A DNA stretch of 64,000 bases from an uncultured Prevotellaceae bacterium (GTDB taxonomy: Bacteria; Bacteroidota; Bacteroidia; Bacteroidales; Bacteroidaceae), in NCBI GenBank assembly GCA_902800435.1, contig CADCEQ010000008.1, positions 18,053 to 82,052 on the forward strand, in the 5' to 3' direction. Below, one piece after another: positions 49,504-57,961 of the stretch (its first letter is position 1; each line of letters opens with the position of its first letter). The position numbers and the translations under genes were made by a program. The notes under the pieces are model-generated. The model ran no database searches. It saw only the letters and a program-made list of their open reading frames with translations, and was not told the origin of the DNA.

Positions 49504-50685
49504 GTGAACTATAACCGTACAGTCAAGAACGATAGCGCCGTGACCGTCCGCGTCATGTGCGCTGTCGTTTTCGTTGTCTTCACGTTCCTCTGGCTATACT
49601 TCTTCCAGGCCGACCTGCTCAGCGTCGCCCAGCACGTGTTCAGCGGCGGGCGCACCAGCTACAACCGGCTGACGGGCACCCTGCTCATCACCCTTGTGCT
49701 GATGCTGCTCCAGTTAGGCGTGTTCTGGCTCGTGCCGCTGCGCAAGTTCTTCCATGCGCTGACCTATTTCCCGTCGTTCCTCTGCCTGGCCATGCTCACG
49801 TCGGCAGGCGAGCGTGCCGACTGCCAATTCTCGCTCGGGCGCTGGCTCTGGCTGGCACCGCTGCTGCTTGTGCTCTGGGGCGGCCTTGTGTGGGTAGCCC
49901 GCTCGTTGCAGCTCTATGAGGCGCGCCACGCTACGGGCCTCTTCTCGCGCTGCATGTGGGTCAACATGCTCACGATGGCTTTCATGATGACCGTCGTAGC
50001 CATGTCGGCCAACACCAACGCCGTGTTCCACTTCCGAACCCACGCCGAGAGCGCACTCCTCAGCCGCGACTACGACGAGGCCCTGCGCGTGGGCAGCAGC
50101 TCGCACGAGACCGACGCCAGCCTCACCATGGTGCGCATGTATGCCCTCGCCCGCAAGGGCCAGCTTGGCGACCGCCTGTTCCACTATCCCGTCTACCCGT
50201 CGAGCGAGGCCATCCTGCCTACTGCTACCGGCGCCCGCATGCTCATGTACCCCGCCGACAGCGTCTACCGCTTCCTCGGAGCCGTGCCCCGCCGCCCCAT
50301 GCAGCCACAGGAGTATCTCGCTGCCATCGAGCGCTCAGGCCAGGCCAAGGCTCCCGCTCACGACTACCTGCTCTGCAGCTCGCTCATCGACAAGGACCTC
50401 GACAGCTTCGCCCGCCAGATAGGCCGCTACTACACGGTCAACGACAGTCTGCCGCGCCACTACCGCGAGGCACTCGTGCTCTACACCCACCTGCGCAGCA
50501 ATCCCCACATTGTCTACCACGACCCCGTGCTCGACGTCGACTACGACGACCTGCAGACTCTCAAGGCCGACTACAAGGACTACGACGAGCGCAAGGGCAA
50601 GGTGCTCGAGCACTACCGCAACTCCTACTGGTACTACTACGAATTCATAAAACCCATTAATCATAAACAACAAGAAAAGAAATGA
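49504..50685 (+). CDS. Five-TM membrane protein of unknown function
   Basis: 393 aa from a GTG at 49504. Five hydrophobic helices in the first 180 residues ('VVFVVFTFLWLYFFQADLL', 'LLITLVLMLLQLGVFWLV', 'LWLAPLLLVLWGGLVWV' among them), then a helical C-terminal part with 'AESALLSRDYDEALRVGSSS', which resembles a TPR-like region, and many Tyr/Asp/Arg near the end. I do not recognise the family with certainty. Codon use is strongly G+C-rich at third positions like its neighbours. Its stop overlaps the fabD start (ATGA). Confidence 0.8.
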   Translation: MNYNRTVKNDSAVTVRVMCAVVFVVFTFLWLYFFQADLLSVAQHVFSGGRTSYNRLTGTLLITLVLMLLQLGVFWLVPLRKFFHALTYFPSFLCLAMLTSAGERADCQFSLGRWLWLAPLLLVLWGGLVWVARSLQLYEARHATGLFSRCMWVNMLTMAFMMTVVAMSANTNAVFHFRTHAESALLSRDYDEALRVGSSSHETDASLTMVRMYALARKGQLGDRLFHYPVYPSSEAILPTATGARMLMYPADSVYRFLGAVPRRPMQPQEYLAAIERSGQAKAPAHDYLLCSSLIDKDLDSFARQIGRYYTVNDSLPRHYREALVLYTHLRSNPHIVYHDPVLDVDYDDLQTLKADYKDYDERKGKVLEHYRNSYWYYYEFIKPINHKQQEKK

Positions 50686-51572
50686 AAGCATTTGTTTTTC
50701 CCGGACAGGGAGCACAGTTTGTCGGAATGGGCAAAGACCTCTACGACAACAACGCAACAGCAAAAGATTTGTTTGAAAAGGCTAACGAAATTCTGGGCTA
50801 CCGCATCACCGACATCATGTTCAGCGGTACCGACGACGACCTGAAGCAGACCAAGGTCACTCAGCCCGCCGTATTCCTCCACTCCGTCATCTCAGCCATC
50901 TGCATGGGCGACGCCTTCCAGCCCGCCATGACCGCCGGCCACTCGCTCGGCGAGTTCTCGGCCCTCGTCGCTGCAGGCGCCCTCTCCTTCGAGGACGGTC
51001 TCCGTCTTGTCTACGCCCGTGCTATGGCCATGCAGAAGGCCTGCGAGGCTCAGCCCTCGACCATGGCAGCCATCATCGGACTGCCCGACGAGCAGGTAGA
51101 GCAGATCTGCGCCAGCATCAACCGCGAGGGCCACGTCGTGGTCTGCGCCAACTATAACAACCCCGGCCAGCTAGTCATCAGCGGCAACGTCGAGGCCATC
51201 AACGAGGCCTGCGAGCAGCTCAAGGCAGCCGGAGCCAAGCGTGCCCTGCCCCTGAAGGTCGGCGGAGCCTTCCACTCGCCCCTCATGCAGCCCGCCAAGG
51301 ACGAACTGCAGGCAGCCATCGAGCAGACTGAGTTCCAGACGCCCAAGTGCCCCGTCTACCAGAACGTCGACGGCAAGCCCCATACCGACCCTGCCGAAAT
51401 CAAGCAGAACCTCATTGCCCAGCTCACCTCCAGCGTCCGCTGGACCCAGTGCGTGCAGTCGATGATTCAGGACGGTGCCGACGACTTCACCGAGTGCGGT
51501 CCCGGCAAGGCCCTCCAAGGCATGATTGCCAAGATCAGCCGCGAGGTCAGCGCCCACGGAATCGAAGCATAA
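50682..51572 (+). CDS. fabD: Malonyl-CoA:ACP transacylase FabD
   Basis: 296 aa. 'FVFPGQGAQFVGMGKDLY', the nucleophile elbow 'TAGHSLGEFSAL' with catalytic Ser, 'GAFHSPLMQPA' with catalytic His, and 'ECGPGKALQGMI'. It loads malonate on acyl carrier protein for fatty acid synthesis. Translationally coupled to the membrane protein gene upstream, and closed by a strong terminator. Confidence 0.96.
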   Translation: MKAFVFPGQGAQFVGMGKDLYDNNATAKDLFEKANEILGYRITDIMFSGTDDDLKQTKVTQPAVFLHSVISAICMGDAFQPAMTAGHSLGEFSALVAAGALSFEDGLRLVYARAMAMQKACEAQPSTMAAIIGLPDEQVEQICASINREGHVVVCANYNNPGQLVISGNVEAINEACEQLKAAGAKRALPLKVGGAFHSPLMQPAKDELQAAIEQTEFQTPKCPVYQNVDGKPHTDPAEIKQNLIAQLTSSVRWTQCVQSMIQDGADDFTECGPGKALQGMIAKISREVSAHGIEA

Positions 51573-51579
51573 GGAATCA

Positions 51580-51618
51580 AACAAATAAGGTGTCGAGTTT
51601 TTCGACACCTTATTTGTT
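51580..51618. terminator. Bidirectional intrinsic terminator
   Basis: AACAAATAAGGTGTCGA (51580-51596) pairs perfectly with TCGACACCTTATTTGTT (51602-51618) over 17 bp around GTTTT. It lies between convergent fabD and the peptidase gene and can serve both strands. Confidence 0.88.
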
Positions 51619-51628
51619 GTTATCCCCT

Positions 51629-53593
51629 TTACCAAATCACCGGCCGTTCTTCGGGCGCGACGTAGAGCTTGTCGCCCGGCTTCACGTTGAACAGGTCGTA
51701 CCAGTCGTCCTGAAGGCTAACCATGCCACGTATGCGGTTCTCGTTGGTGGAGTGTGGGTCTGTCAGGTAGTCAGCCTTCTCCTCTTGCGACTGGTCAGCC
51801 TGCCACAGCAGGGTCATGTGCAGGAAGAATTCCCGCTTCAAGTGCTGCTGCTCCTCGGCGCTCTTGTCGCTGATCGTGCTCTTATAAAGCTGATATGCCA
51901 GGTTGAATCCAGCCACGTCGGCCATGTTCTCGGGCAGCGTCAACAGTCCGTTAGCCGGCTGTCCGGGATACTGCTCCAGCTTGTTGTAGCGGTCGACCAT
52001 CAGCTGCTGCTGAACCTGGAATTTCTGCGTGTCCTCAGCCGTCCACCAGTTCTTCTCGGCTCCCACCTCGTTGTATTTTGAACCGTTGCTGTCAAAGCCG
52101 TGGCTCATCTCGTGGCCGAATACCATGGCAGTAATATAGTTCATCAGGCCATCTTCGTCGGCGAACAAGGGGGCCGTCACGAAGACAGGCAGAATGTAAA
52201 GCTGGTTGTTGATAGCGCTATAGAAAGCATTATTCTGATTGACACCCATTTCGCCGACAAAAATGAAGTCCCAGCTCACGTCAATTGCGTTTTTCCCCAC
52301 TATCGACAGTTCGACGCTCCTCATGAACCGATTCACTTGCAGAATGTCCTCCAGCAGGCAGCTGCCGGTCAGCGTGAGGTCGTTGATGCGCGGATTCTCC
52401 GGAAAACCGATGTTGAACTTCATCATGGCCAGCTTCTTGCGGGCATTCTCCTTCGTAGCGTCCGACATCCAGGCGAGTCCCTGTATGCGCTGGTCGAAGA
52501 TGGTGCGCATCTTCTCCATCATCTCGCGGCAGCGGTCGGTGTTGCACAGTCTCCCCAGCGCCTCTTTGGCCAGCCCGTCCCAGACGAATGGCACCGCCGC
52601 GTTAACGTTCGTGTCGACATAGCCTTCTTCAGGATGTTCAAAGCTGTCGGGCATGAACGCATGCGCCTGGCTCATGATGGCATAGTTGTTATAGGCCTGC
52701 AGCGTGCCGATGTCCGTCTCTTCAATCATCCTGAGCACCTTCATGGCACTCTCAGCCACCAGCACCTTGCCGTCGGGGTTGAAGGCTTCGTTCATCACCT
52801 CAAGCAGCTCGTTGTTGCTGGCGGCGCGGGTCATGCGTGCCAGGGGCTCCGTGCGGAAGCGCGTATTCCTCATGGGCTTCACGCCCATCTTGACCGACGC
52901 CTCATCGGCAATCTCCATGAGCTTCATCTCTATGTCCAGGATTGCCTCTGCCACCGGGGCGCCGTAACTCTCATCATAGCCCAGATAGCCCAGCATCATC
53001 TTGATGTGAGCCAAGGCCTTGTCAGCTTGATTATCCGACAGGAAATTCTTCGCAATGTAGGTGGGAGTGGCCGATGCAACAGTCATTCTGAACACGCCGT
53101 CCACGTTCTCCAACCCATTGCCAAGCATCATATCCAGGCCCATCTCCGAGGCCTTGGCACAGCTGCGGATGAAGTCGGCCTTCGTCTCGCCCGGTTGTAG
53201 CGCCGTAAACAGGCCGTTCAGTATCTCCCTCTCTTTCGCGCCCGAGCCGTTGGCCACCATGTGGCTCCTGAGATGCTCCACCAGCGGCAGCGTGCTCGTC
53301 TGCTTGGCACGCTCAAAAATCAGCTGGTTGAGGCCCCACGAAGTGTTCTGGAATCCTTCGTCAAAGCTCTCGTGCGTCTTCAGCCATGTGCCCTGGGCGT
53401 AGGTCCAGAAGTCGTCGCCCGGCTTCACCGAGCGGTCCATCATGTTCTCGTTCTCGAACGTCTCTCCGGCCAGACCGTCCTGATTGGCGGGCTTAACCGG
53501 GTTGTCAGTCACGTCGCTGCACGATGTCAGCATTCCCGATGCCAGTCCGCAGCCGAGCATTGCGGCGAGCATCCAAAGTTTCATTTTCTTCAT
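51629..53593 (-). CDS. M13-family zinc metallopeptidase, lipoprotein
   Basis: 654 aa from the ATG at 53593. Lipoprotein signal with lipobox LTSC (about 21-24). The thermolysin-like motif is in 'VFGHEMSHGFD' (HExxH) and the third ligand in 'LPENMADVAGFNLAY' (ENxxD). 'NAFYSAINNQLYILPVF' is the NAFY element of neprilysin-type enzymes. Probably cleaves small peptides at the cell envelope. A -7-like box (TACTTTTG, minus 53644-53651) lies upstream. Confidence 0.93.
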   Translation of the reverse strand: MKKMKLWMLAAMLGCGLASGMLTSCSDVTDNPVKPANQDGLAGETFENENMMDRSVKPGDDFWTYAQGTWLKTHESFDEGFQNTSWGLNQLIFERAKQTSTLPLVEHLRSHMVANGSGAKEREILNGLFTALQPGETKADFIRSCAKASEMGLDMMLGNGLENVDGVFRMTVASATPTYIAKNFLSDNQADKALAHIKMMLGYLGYDESYGAPVAEAILDIEMKLMEIADEASVKMGVKPMRNTRFRTEPLARMTRAASNNELLEVMNEAFNPDGKVLVAESAMKVLRMIEETDIGTLQAYNNYAIMSQAHAFMPDSFEHPEEGYVDTNVNAAVPFVWDGLAKEALGRLCNTDRCREMMEKMRTIFDQRIQGLAWMSDATKENARKKLAMMKFNIGFPENPRINDLTLTGSCLLEDILQVNRFMRSVELSIVGKNAIDVSWDFIFVGEMGVNQNNAFYSAINNQLYILPVFVTAPLFADEDGLMNYITAMVFGHEMSHGFDSNGSKYNEVGAEKNWWTAEDTQKFQVQQQLMVDRYNKLEQYPGQPANGLLTLPENMADVAGFNLAYQLYKSTISDKSAEEQQHLKREFFLHMTLLWQADQSQEEKADYLTDPHSTNENRIRGMVSLQDDWYDLFNVKPGDKLYVAPEERPVIW

Positions 53594-53749
53594 ACCGTTT
53601 GTCTTTTTATAGTCTTGATTTAGTTCTCTCATTCTTTCGTCCGCAAAAGTACGAAAAAAAAACCGATATCCCATCACTTCCCCCCGCTTTTATTTTGCAC
53701 ACTCGGAAAAACGTCGTATTTTTCAGCCATCAGAGGCGCTTACCTTCTT

Positions 53750-53866
53750 CAGACCTCCCCTTGCCCCTCCTCGCTCGTCCGAAGGACGCTTGCATGCAAG
53801 AACTTAGGAGGGGAATCCCCGCCGTACAGTTCCTCCCCTGAGTCAGGGGAGGTTAGGAGGGGTCTG
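53750..53866. repeat. Intergenic palindromic element
   Basis: 117 bp bounded by CAGACC and GGTCTG. It holds CTTGCATGCAAG (53789-53800), a perfect palindrome, and CCTCCCCTGAGTCAGGGGAGG (53832-53852), palindromic but for its centre. Base pattern like that of the queA insert. The rest of the gap 53594-54055 shows only A+T-rich promoter-like DNA. Confidence 0.75.
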
Positions 53867-54014
53867 TATAACAAAAGGCGGGGGATTTCTTTACATAACG
53901 GACAACTCATTCGTTACACGAGAACAATCACGTATCCTGTTCAGTTTCAGCAAGCCAATATGATATTTTCAGGAATAATTGAATCAAAAAACGACAAGAT
54001 TCAAAAAAAAGTTG

Positions 54015-54022
54015 TATCTTTG
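54015..54022 (+). promoter_or_regulatory. -7 box of the LRR gene
   Basis: TATCTTTG, 33 nt before the ATG at 54056. No good TTTG box is seen at the usual distance. Confidence 0.5.
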
Positions 54023-54055
54023 CAGGCAGAATAATAACTAAACCCAAAAACAACG

Positions 54056-54568
54056 ATGAAACAGACATTACTTTCTTTCCTCCTCGCGCTGCTGCCGTTG
54101 GTGGCCAGTGCAGATACTGTAGAGATTGACGGGATTTACTACAACTTGATTCCGAAAGGAAAGGTAGCGGAAGTTACGAGTAATCCGAACAAGTACATTG
54201 GAGCGATTGAAATACCAGAAACAGTCACCTACGATGGTGTAACTTGTAATGTGACCAGCATATTAGATAATGCATTCAAGTCTTGTAGTAACCTGACAAC
54301 AATCACTATTCCTAACTCCGTGACCACCTTAGGGAATTATGCGTTCTACGGCTGTAGTGGGCTGACTAGCGTGACTATCCCCAACTCCGTGACCACCTTA
54401 GGAAATTATGCGTTCTACGGATGTAGTGGGCTGACTAGCGTGACTATCCTTAACACCGTGACAACCATCGGTAGTTGTGCGTTCAGAAACTGTACTGGTC
54501 TGACTAGCGTGGACATTCCCAATTCCGTGACCAGCATCGGGGGTAGTGCATTCTATGGCTGTATCTAA
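54056..54568 (+). CDS. Short BspA-like leucine-rich-repeat exported protein, probably truncated
   Basis: 170 aa. Signal peptide (1-19), a BspA-type opening ('VEIDGIYYNLIPKGKVAEV'), then four LRR_5 repeats of about 23-24 residues ('SVTIPNSVTTLGNYAFYGCSGLT'). The frame stops within a repeat ('GGSAFYGCI'), and there is no sorting or C-terminal domain, so the gene is probably a shortened copy of a longer surface adhesin. Two of the repeats are nearly identical at DNA level (54304-54440), which points to recent duplication. Confidence 0.8.
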   Translation: MKQTLLSFLLALLPLVASADTVEIDGIYYNLIPKGKVAEVTSNPNKYIGAIEIPETVTYDGVTCNVTSILDNAFKSCSNLTTITIPNSVTTLGNYAFYGCSGLTSVTIPNSVTTLGNYAFYGCSGLTSVTILNTVTTIGSCAFRNCTGLTSVDIPNSVTSIGGSAFYGCI

Positions 54569-54920
54569 AAGGGCATTAGTAACCATGAATATCTAATACT
54601 AACTATTTGTAAAACGCTTATTTTCAATTATTTTTGTTTTTTTAACATTTGGTGGCTGGAATTTGGTGGTATCCAAATTTCAGTATATTTTTGCAACGTA
54701 TTTCTACCGCGAGGAATTTACGGGGCCTGGATTTCGTCACTATGCGGACTCGGTTGACAAAGAGGAATGACGGGAGTCAAGAGGGGACAAAACTGGGCGG
54801 TCGGATTCGGAAAGAGTCACAATGCGGACACCGTTGACGGCAGTTGGCGAGTGTATTGTATGATGGACATGGCGGTGGGGATTGCGAATTGTATGTCAAA
54901 CCATCAAAAGAGTGTTGAAA

Positions 54921-55340
54921 ATGAAGACAATTAGAATGTGCAGGTTTTGTGGGAAGGAGTTCGTGGCAAGGAACGGAATGCAGAAGTTCTGCTGTGAGGA
55001 GTGCCAGACGATGGCGGAGAAAGCAAGGAAAAAACGGCAGCAGGAATTCATGAATGCCGTGGGCACTTTCTTCTCTGTCCCTATCTGGTCCGGACGTATG
55101 TCTATGCACTCCATGACTCTCATTATTGCATTTATTGCACGATTTTTATCATTTTCTGAGAAAAAACTTCTCAAATCTGAAATAATTGTTGTACCTTTGC
55201 TCACGGCTTCTAAGTTTGTGCTTTACTGTTTGGCGATTGTAAAGTTATTCATTTTCAGTGAGTTGAGCAAACTTCGAAGCCCTTTTTGTTCCTATTTTAT
55301 GTTAAATTATGCAGGTGCGCCATCACTTGCGAAACTTTAG
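54921..55340 (+). pseudogene. Zinc-finger-like N-terminus fused to non-conserved frame; likely remnant
   Basis: The first 45 codons read as a small zinc finger (MCRFCGKEFVARNGMQKFCC followed by EEC, CxxC-CCxxC) and basic helix 'KARKKRQQEF'. The remaining 90 residues look like chance translation of repeat-rich DNA, and the frame passes through an internal promoter-like box and an inverted repeat. I read it as the remains of a DNA-binding or mobile-element gene. Confidence 0.4.
55206..55283. repeat. Inverted repeat GGCTTC-AAGTTTG
   Basis: GGCTTCTAAGTTTG near 55206 and CAAACTTCGAAGCC ending near 55283 can pair over about 14 bp with one mismatch. A promoter-like TACCTTTG lies just before it, so a structured small transcript is possible. 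Confidence 0.5.
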
Positions 55341-55360
55341 ATACTATATTTAAGTTTCGC
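55329..55360. repeat. Short palindrome GCGAAACTT / AAGTTTCGC
   Basis: A perfect 9-bp stem (55329-55337 with 55352-55360) around an A+T-rich 14-nt loop; terminator-like shape, without a clear T run. Confidence 0.5.
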
Positions 55361-55617
55361 ATACGCTCAACTTCGAGGAGTAAAGGAGTAGAGGAGATGT
55401 GGAGGTAAAGTAGATTAGACTTTACGTTTCATTTTCCTGTGAGCAGGGTAAACAAGCGAAGGTTGTCAACGAAAATAGCAAAAAACGCCGCTTTTTTGGT
55501 AAAAATGTGATTTGTGACTTGTGACATTTCTTCGCTTTCCCCTGTATTAATCGGAGAAAGCGGCGATTTCAAAAATGTGACATTTGATGTGACTTTCGGG
55601 TACTCCCCCCTCCTCCA

Positions 55618-55657
55618 ACACAGCAATTTCTCTCCTACAGAAGGGGAATTGCTGTGT
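55618..55657. repeat. Palindrome ACACAGCAATT / AATTGCTGTGT
   Basis: A perfect 11-bp stem (55618-55628 with 55647-55657) with loop containing CTCTCC and AAGGGG, a base pattern like the other CTCC/GGAG elements in the window. Confidence 0.6.
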
Positions 55658-55823
55658 CCTTTGGTAAAAAGCCGTGTTTTTCCGTGCCAAAAGAATTCGT
55701 GTCTTCGTGTTCAGTTGATGTTACGGTTGTCACAGTGTTACAGTTAAAATGAATGCGAAGCGGGGGCTTTCGGATGCTATTGTCATAAAGCTTTGGAAGA
55801 AGAAAAGAAAAACGCGTTTTTCC

Positions 55824-55854
55824 TTTGTTCTTCTCTCGTTTTTTAGTAACTTTG
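55824..55854 (+). promoter_or_regulatory. Promoter of the GH25 gene
   Basis: TTTG (55824-55827), 19-bp spacer, TAACTTTG (55847-55854), 21 nt before the ATG at 55876. Confidence 0.75.
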
Positions 55855-55875
55855 CACCCTTGAAACAGAGTAAGC

Positions 55876-56727
55876 ATGAAGAAAATCATATATATATTGA
55901 TAGTTTTGCTGGTCAGCATGGCCATTGGCGAACTGTCGGCAGCCAAGCCGAAGAAGCGCCGCGCGAAGGCTAAGGTGACTGCGGTGAAGAAAAAACAGAA
56001 GACGACGAAGCGCAAGACAGCCCGTAAGGCTGCGGCCAAACCCGTGGTGAAGGAGGCTCCGGAGCCCGTCTACGATGCCGACGGCGACCTGGTGAACCCC
56101 TACCTGATGTGTGAGGACACTTGCGGACACGTTCATGGCATCGACCTGAGCCACTATCAGGGACAGGTGTTCTGGGAGACTGTCGGCGAGAACACGAAGA
56201 TGGCCTACGTCTACCTGAAAGCCACTGAGGGCGGCGACCGAATTGACTCCTACTTTGAGCGTAACATCGACCTGGCCCACCGCTACGGCCTGAAAGTGGG
56301 CAGCTACCACTTCTATCGCCCCAAGACGCCGCAGGAGGTTCAGTTGCGTAATTTCATGACTCAATGCCTGCCCGGCGAACAGGACCTGATTCCGATGGTT
56401 GATGTCGAGACTACGGCCAATCTGCCTGTCGAGGAGTTCTGCGACTCGCTGCAGAAGTTCCTGCATCTGATGGAGGGTGCCTACCGTCAGAAGCCGCTGG
56501 TCTATACCTACCGTAATTTCTACAACAAGCACCTCGTCGGCAAACTGGATGACTATCAGCTGATGATAGCCATGTACACGGACGAGGAGCCTGAGCTGGC
56601 CGATGGTCGCGACTACACGCTGTGGCAGTATACGGCCAAGGGGCGCATCGTGGGCATTAACGGCTATGTCGACAAGTCGCGCTTCATGGGGCGTCACGGC
56701 CTGCGCGAGATTCGCTACCGCCATTGA
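55876..56727 (+). CDS. Exported GH25-family muramidase
   Basis: 283 aa. Signal peptide (1-22), a Lys/Arg/Ala-rich low-complexity stretch (25-60), then a GH25 domain: 'HGIDLSHYQGQVFWE', 'YVYLKATEGG', 'GSYHFYRP', 'PMVDVETTAN', 'LWQYTAKGRIVGINGYVDKSRF'. Catalytic Asp/Glu positions (D of GIDLS, D and E of VDVET) are present. It hydrolyses the N-acetylmuramic acid bond of peptidoglycan. First gene of a small plus-strand cluster with the zinc-ribbon gene and fmt. Confidence 0.92.
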   Translation: MKKIIYILIVLLVSMAIGELSAAKPKKRRAKAKVTAVKKKQKTTKRKTARKAAAKPVVKEAPEPVYDADGDLVNPYLMCEDTCGHVHGIDLSHYQGQVFWETVGENTKMAYVYLKATEGGDRIDSYFERNIDLAHRYGLKVGSYHFYRPKTPQEVQLRNFMTQCLPGEQDLIPMVDVETTANLPVEEFCDSLQKFLHLMEGAYRQKPLVYTYRNFYNKHLVGKLDDYQLMIAMYTDEEPELADGRDYTLWQYTAKGRIVGINGYVDKSRFMGRHGLREIRYRH

Positions 56728-56761
56728 TAAATCGAAAATCCGTAAATTGTAAATAAGAAAG

Positions 56762-57940
56762 ATGTTAATCAAGTGTCCTGAATGTGGTCATCAAGTAAGC
56801 GACCAAGCTAAGACTTGCCCGTCGTGTGGTATTGACATTGCCGGGAAAATCACCCGATGCCCTGACTGTGGCGAAGTCATATTCAAAGAGCAGTCCTTCT
56901 GCCCTAACTGTCATTGCAGTATCAATGGCGCCTCGACTACGGGTATTGACCTTGTGGAGTCGTCGTCGGTACGCGACGTGCTCCCCGTGGCGCGCCACTC
57001 TGCAGAGAAAGCCCTGCAAGAAGAAGCCCGGCAGCAGCCAGATACTGCGCCCCGGCGTTCGCGCAAGAAGAAGGCCGGAATGGCCGCTCTCATCATCGGA
57101 TTCGTCATTGCGCTTATTGCTGTCTTTCTTTTAATCTACTTCATGAAGAACCAGGAGCGGCAGGTTGAGCAGCGTGCCTACGAGAATGCGATTAAGAGCA
57201 CGGAGCCGCTGGTGCTGCAGAACTTCCTTGACATGTATGGAGACGCCCCCAAGGTTCACCGCGACTCAATTCAGCTACTGCTGAATGGTCTCAAAAAGAT
57301 TGAGAACGACTGGCACGACGCTATGGTGAACAACAGCAAGACGGCATTTGAGCGCTTCGTCAAACTGCATCCTCAGAGCGTCCATGTGGTTGAGGCCGGC
57401 ATTAAAATCGACTCGCTCGACTGGATAGCTGCAAAGAACGAGAACACGTCGGACGCCTTCAAGAAGTATATGGAGGATCATGAGGACGGTGCCTATTACG
57501 ACGAGGCCCATGCCAGCTACGAACAACTTGAGGCTGAAAAGGTGAAGCCCGAGGACCGTCTTGTCGTGAGCCAGCTGTTCACCACCTTCTTCAATGCCCT
57601 CGCCCAAATGGATGAGTCGGCTATGGCGTCGACCATTGCCCCTGTGCTAACGTCATTCCTGCACCGGCCCAATGCCACCAAGGCCGACGTTCGCCAGTAT
57701 ATGGAGAAACTGCATGAGGCCGATGTGTCGAAGATTGAGTTTGCCCCCAACGGCGACTGGGCTATCGAAAAGGTGAAACTGGGCGAAGGCCAGTATGGCT
57801 ATAACGTTAATTTCACCGTTGCCCAGCATACCGTGCGCGGTTTCGACAACGAACAGTCGAGTACGGTCTACAAGGTGACGGCCCAGGTATCGCCCGAAGG
57901 TCGCATCACCGAACTGAACATGAAGCGCAGCGTCCAGTAA
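56762..57940 (+). CDS. Zinc-ribbon membrane protein of unknown function
   Basis: 392 aa. Two zinc ribbons at the N-terminus ('CPECGHQVSDQAKTCPSCG' and 'CPDCGEVIFKEQSFCPNCH'), a Ser/Arg-rich linker, one membrane helix (about 107-129, 'MAALIIGFVIALIAVFLLIYF') and an outer helical part with a C-terminal cystatin-like or NTF2-like beta segment ('YGYNVNFTVAQHTVRGFD'). The chain after the helix contains TPR-like repeats. A cytoplasmic zinc ribbon joined to a periplasmic domain suggests a sensing or scaffold role (inference). Confidence 0.82.
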   Translation: MLIKCPECGHQVSDQAKTCPSCGIDIAGKITRCPDCGEVIFKEQSFCPNCHCSINGASTTGIDLVESSSVRDVLPVARHSAEKALQEEARQQPDTAPRRSRKKKAGMAALIIGFVIALIAVFLLIYFMKNQERQVEQRAYENAIKSTEPLVLQNFLDMYGDAPKVHRDSIQLLLNGLKKIENDWHDAMVNNSKTAFERFVKLHPQSVHVVEAGIKIDSLDWIAAKNENTSDAFKKYMEDHEDGAYYDEAHASYEQLEAEKVKPEDRLVVSQLFTTFFNALAQMDESAMASTIAPVLTSFLHRPNATKADVRQYMEKLHEADVSKIEFAPNGDWAIEKVKLGEGQYGYNVNFTVAQHTVRGFDNEQSSTVYKVTAQVSPEGRITELNMKRSVQ

Positions 57941-57961
57941 ACCTTTCTCTAAAGAAGGAAT

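Larger units (their letters stand above)
54569..55823. other. Accessory noncoding stretch rich in repeats
   Basis: Apart from the zinc-finger remnant no gene is supported. Seen: two imperfect copies of GTCACTATGCGGACTCGGTT (about 54737 and 54817), a promoter-like TACCTTTG at 55192-55199, inverted repeats at 55206-55283 and 55329-55360, the words TGTGAC/GTGACA repeated at 55505-55595 around a GCCGCTTTTTT box (55487-55497), and a palindrome at 55618-55657. Confidence 0.6.
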
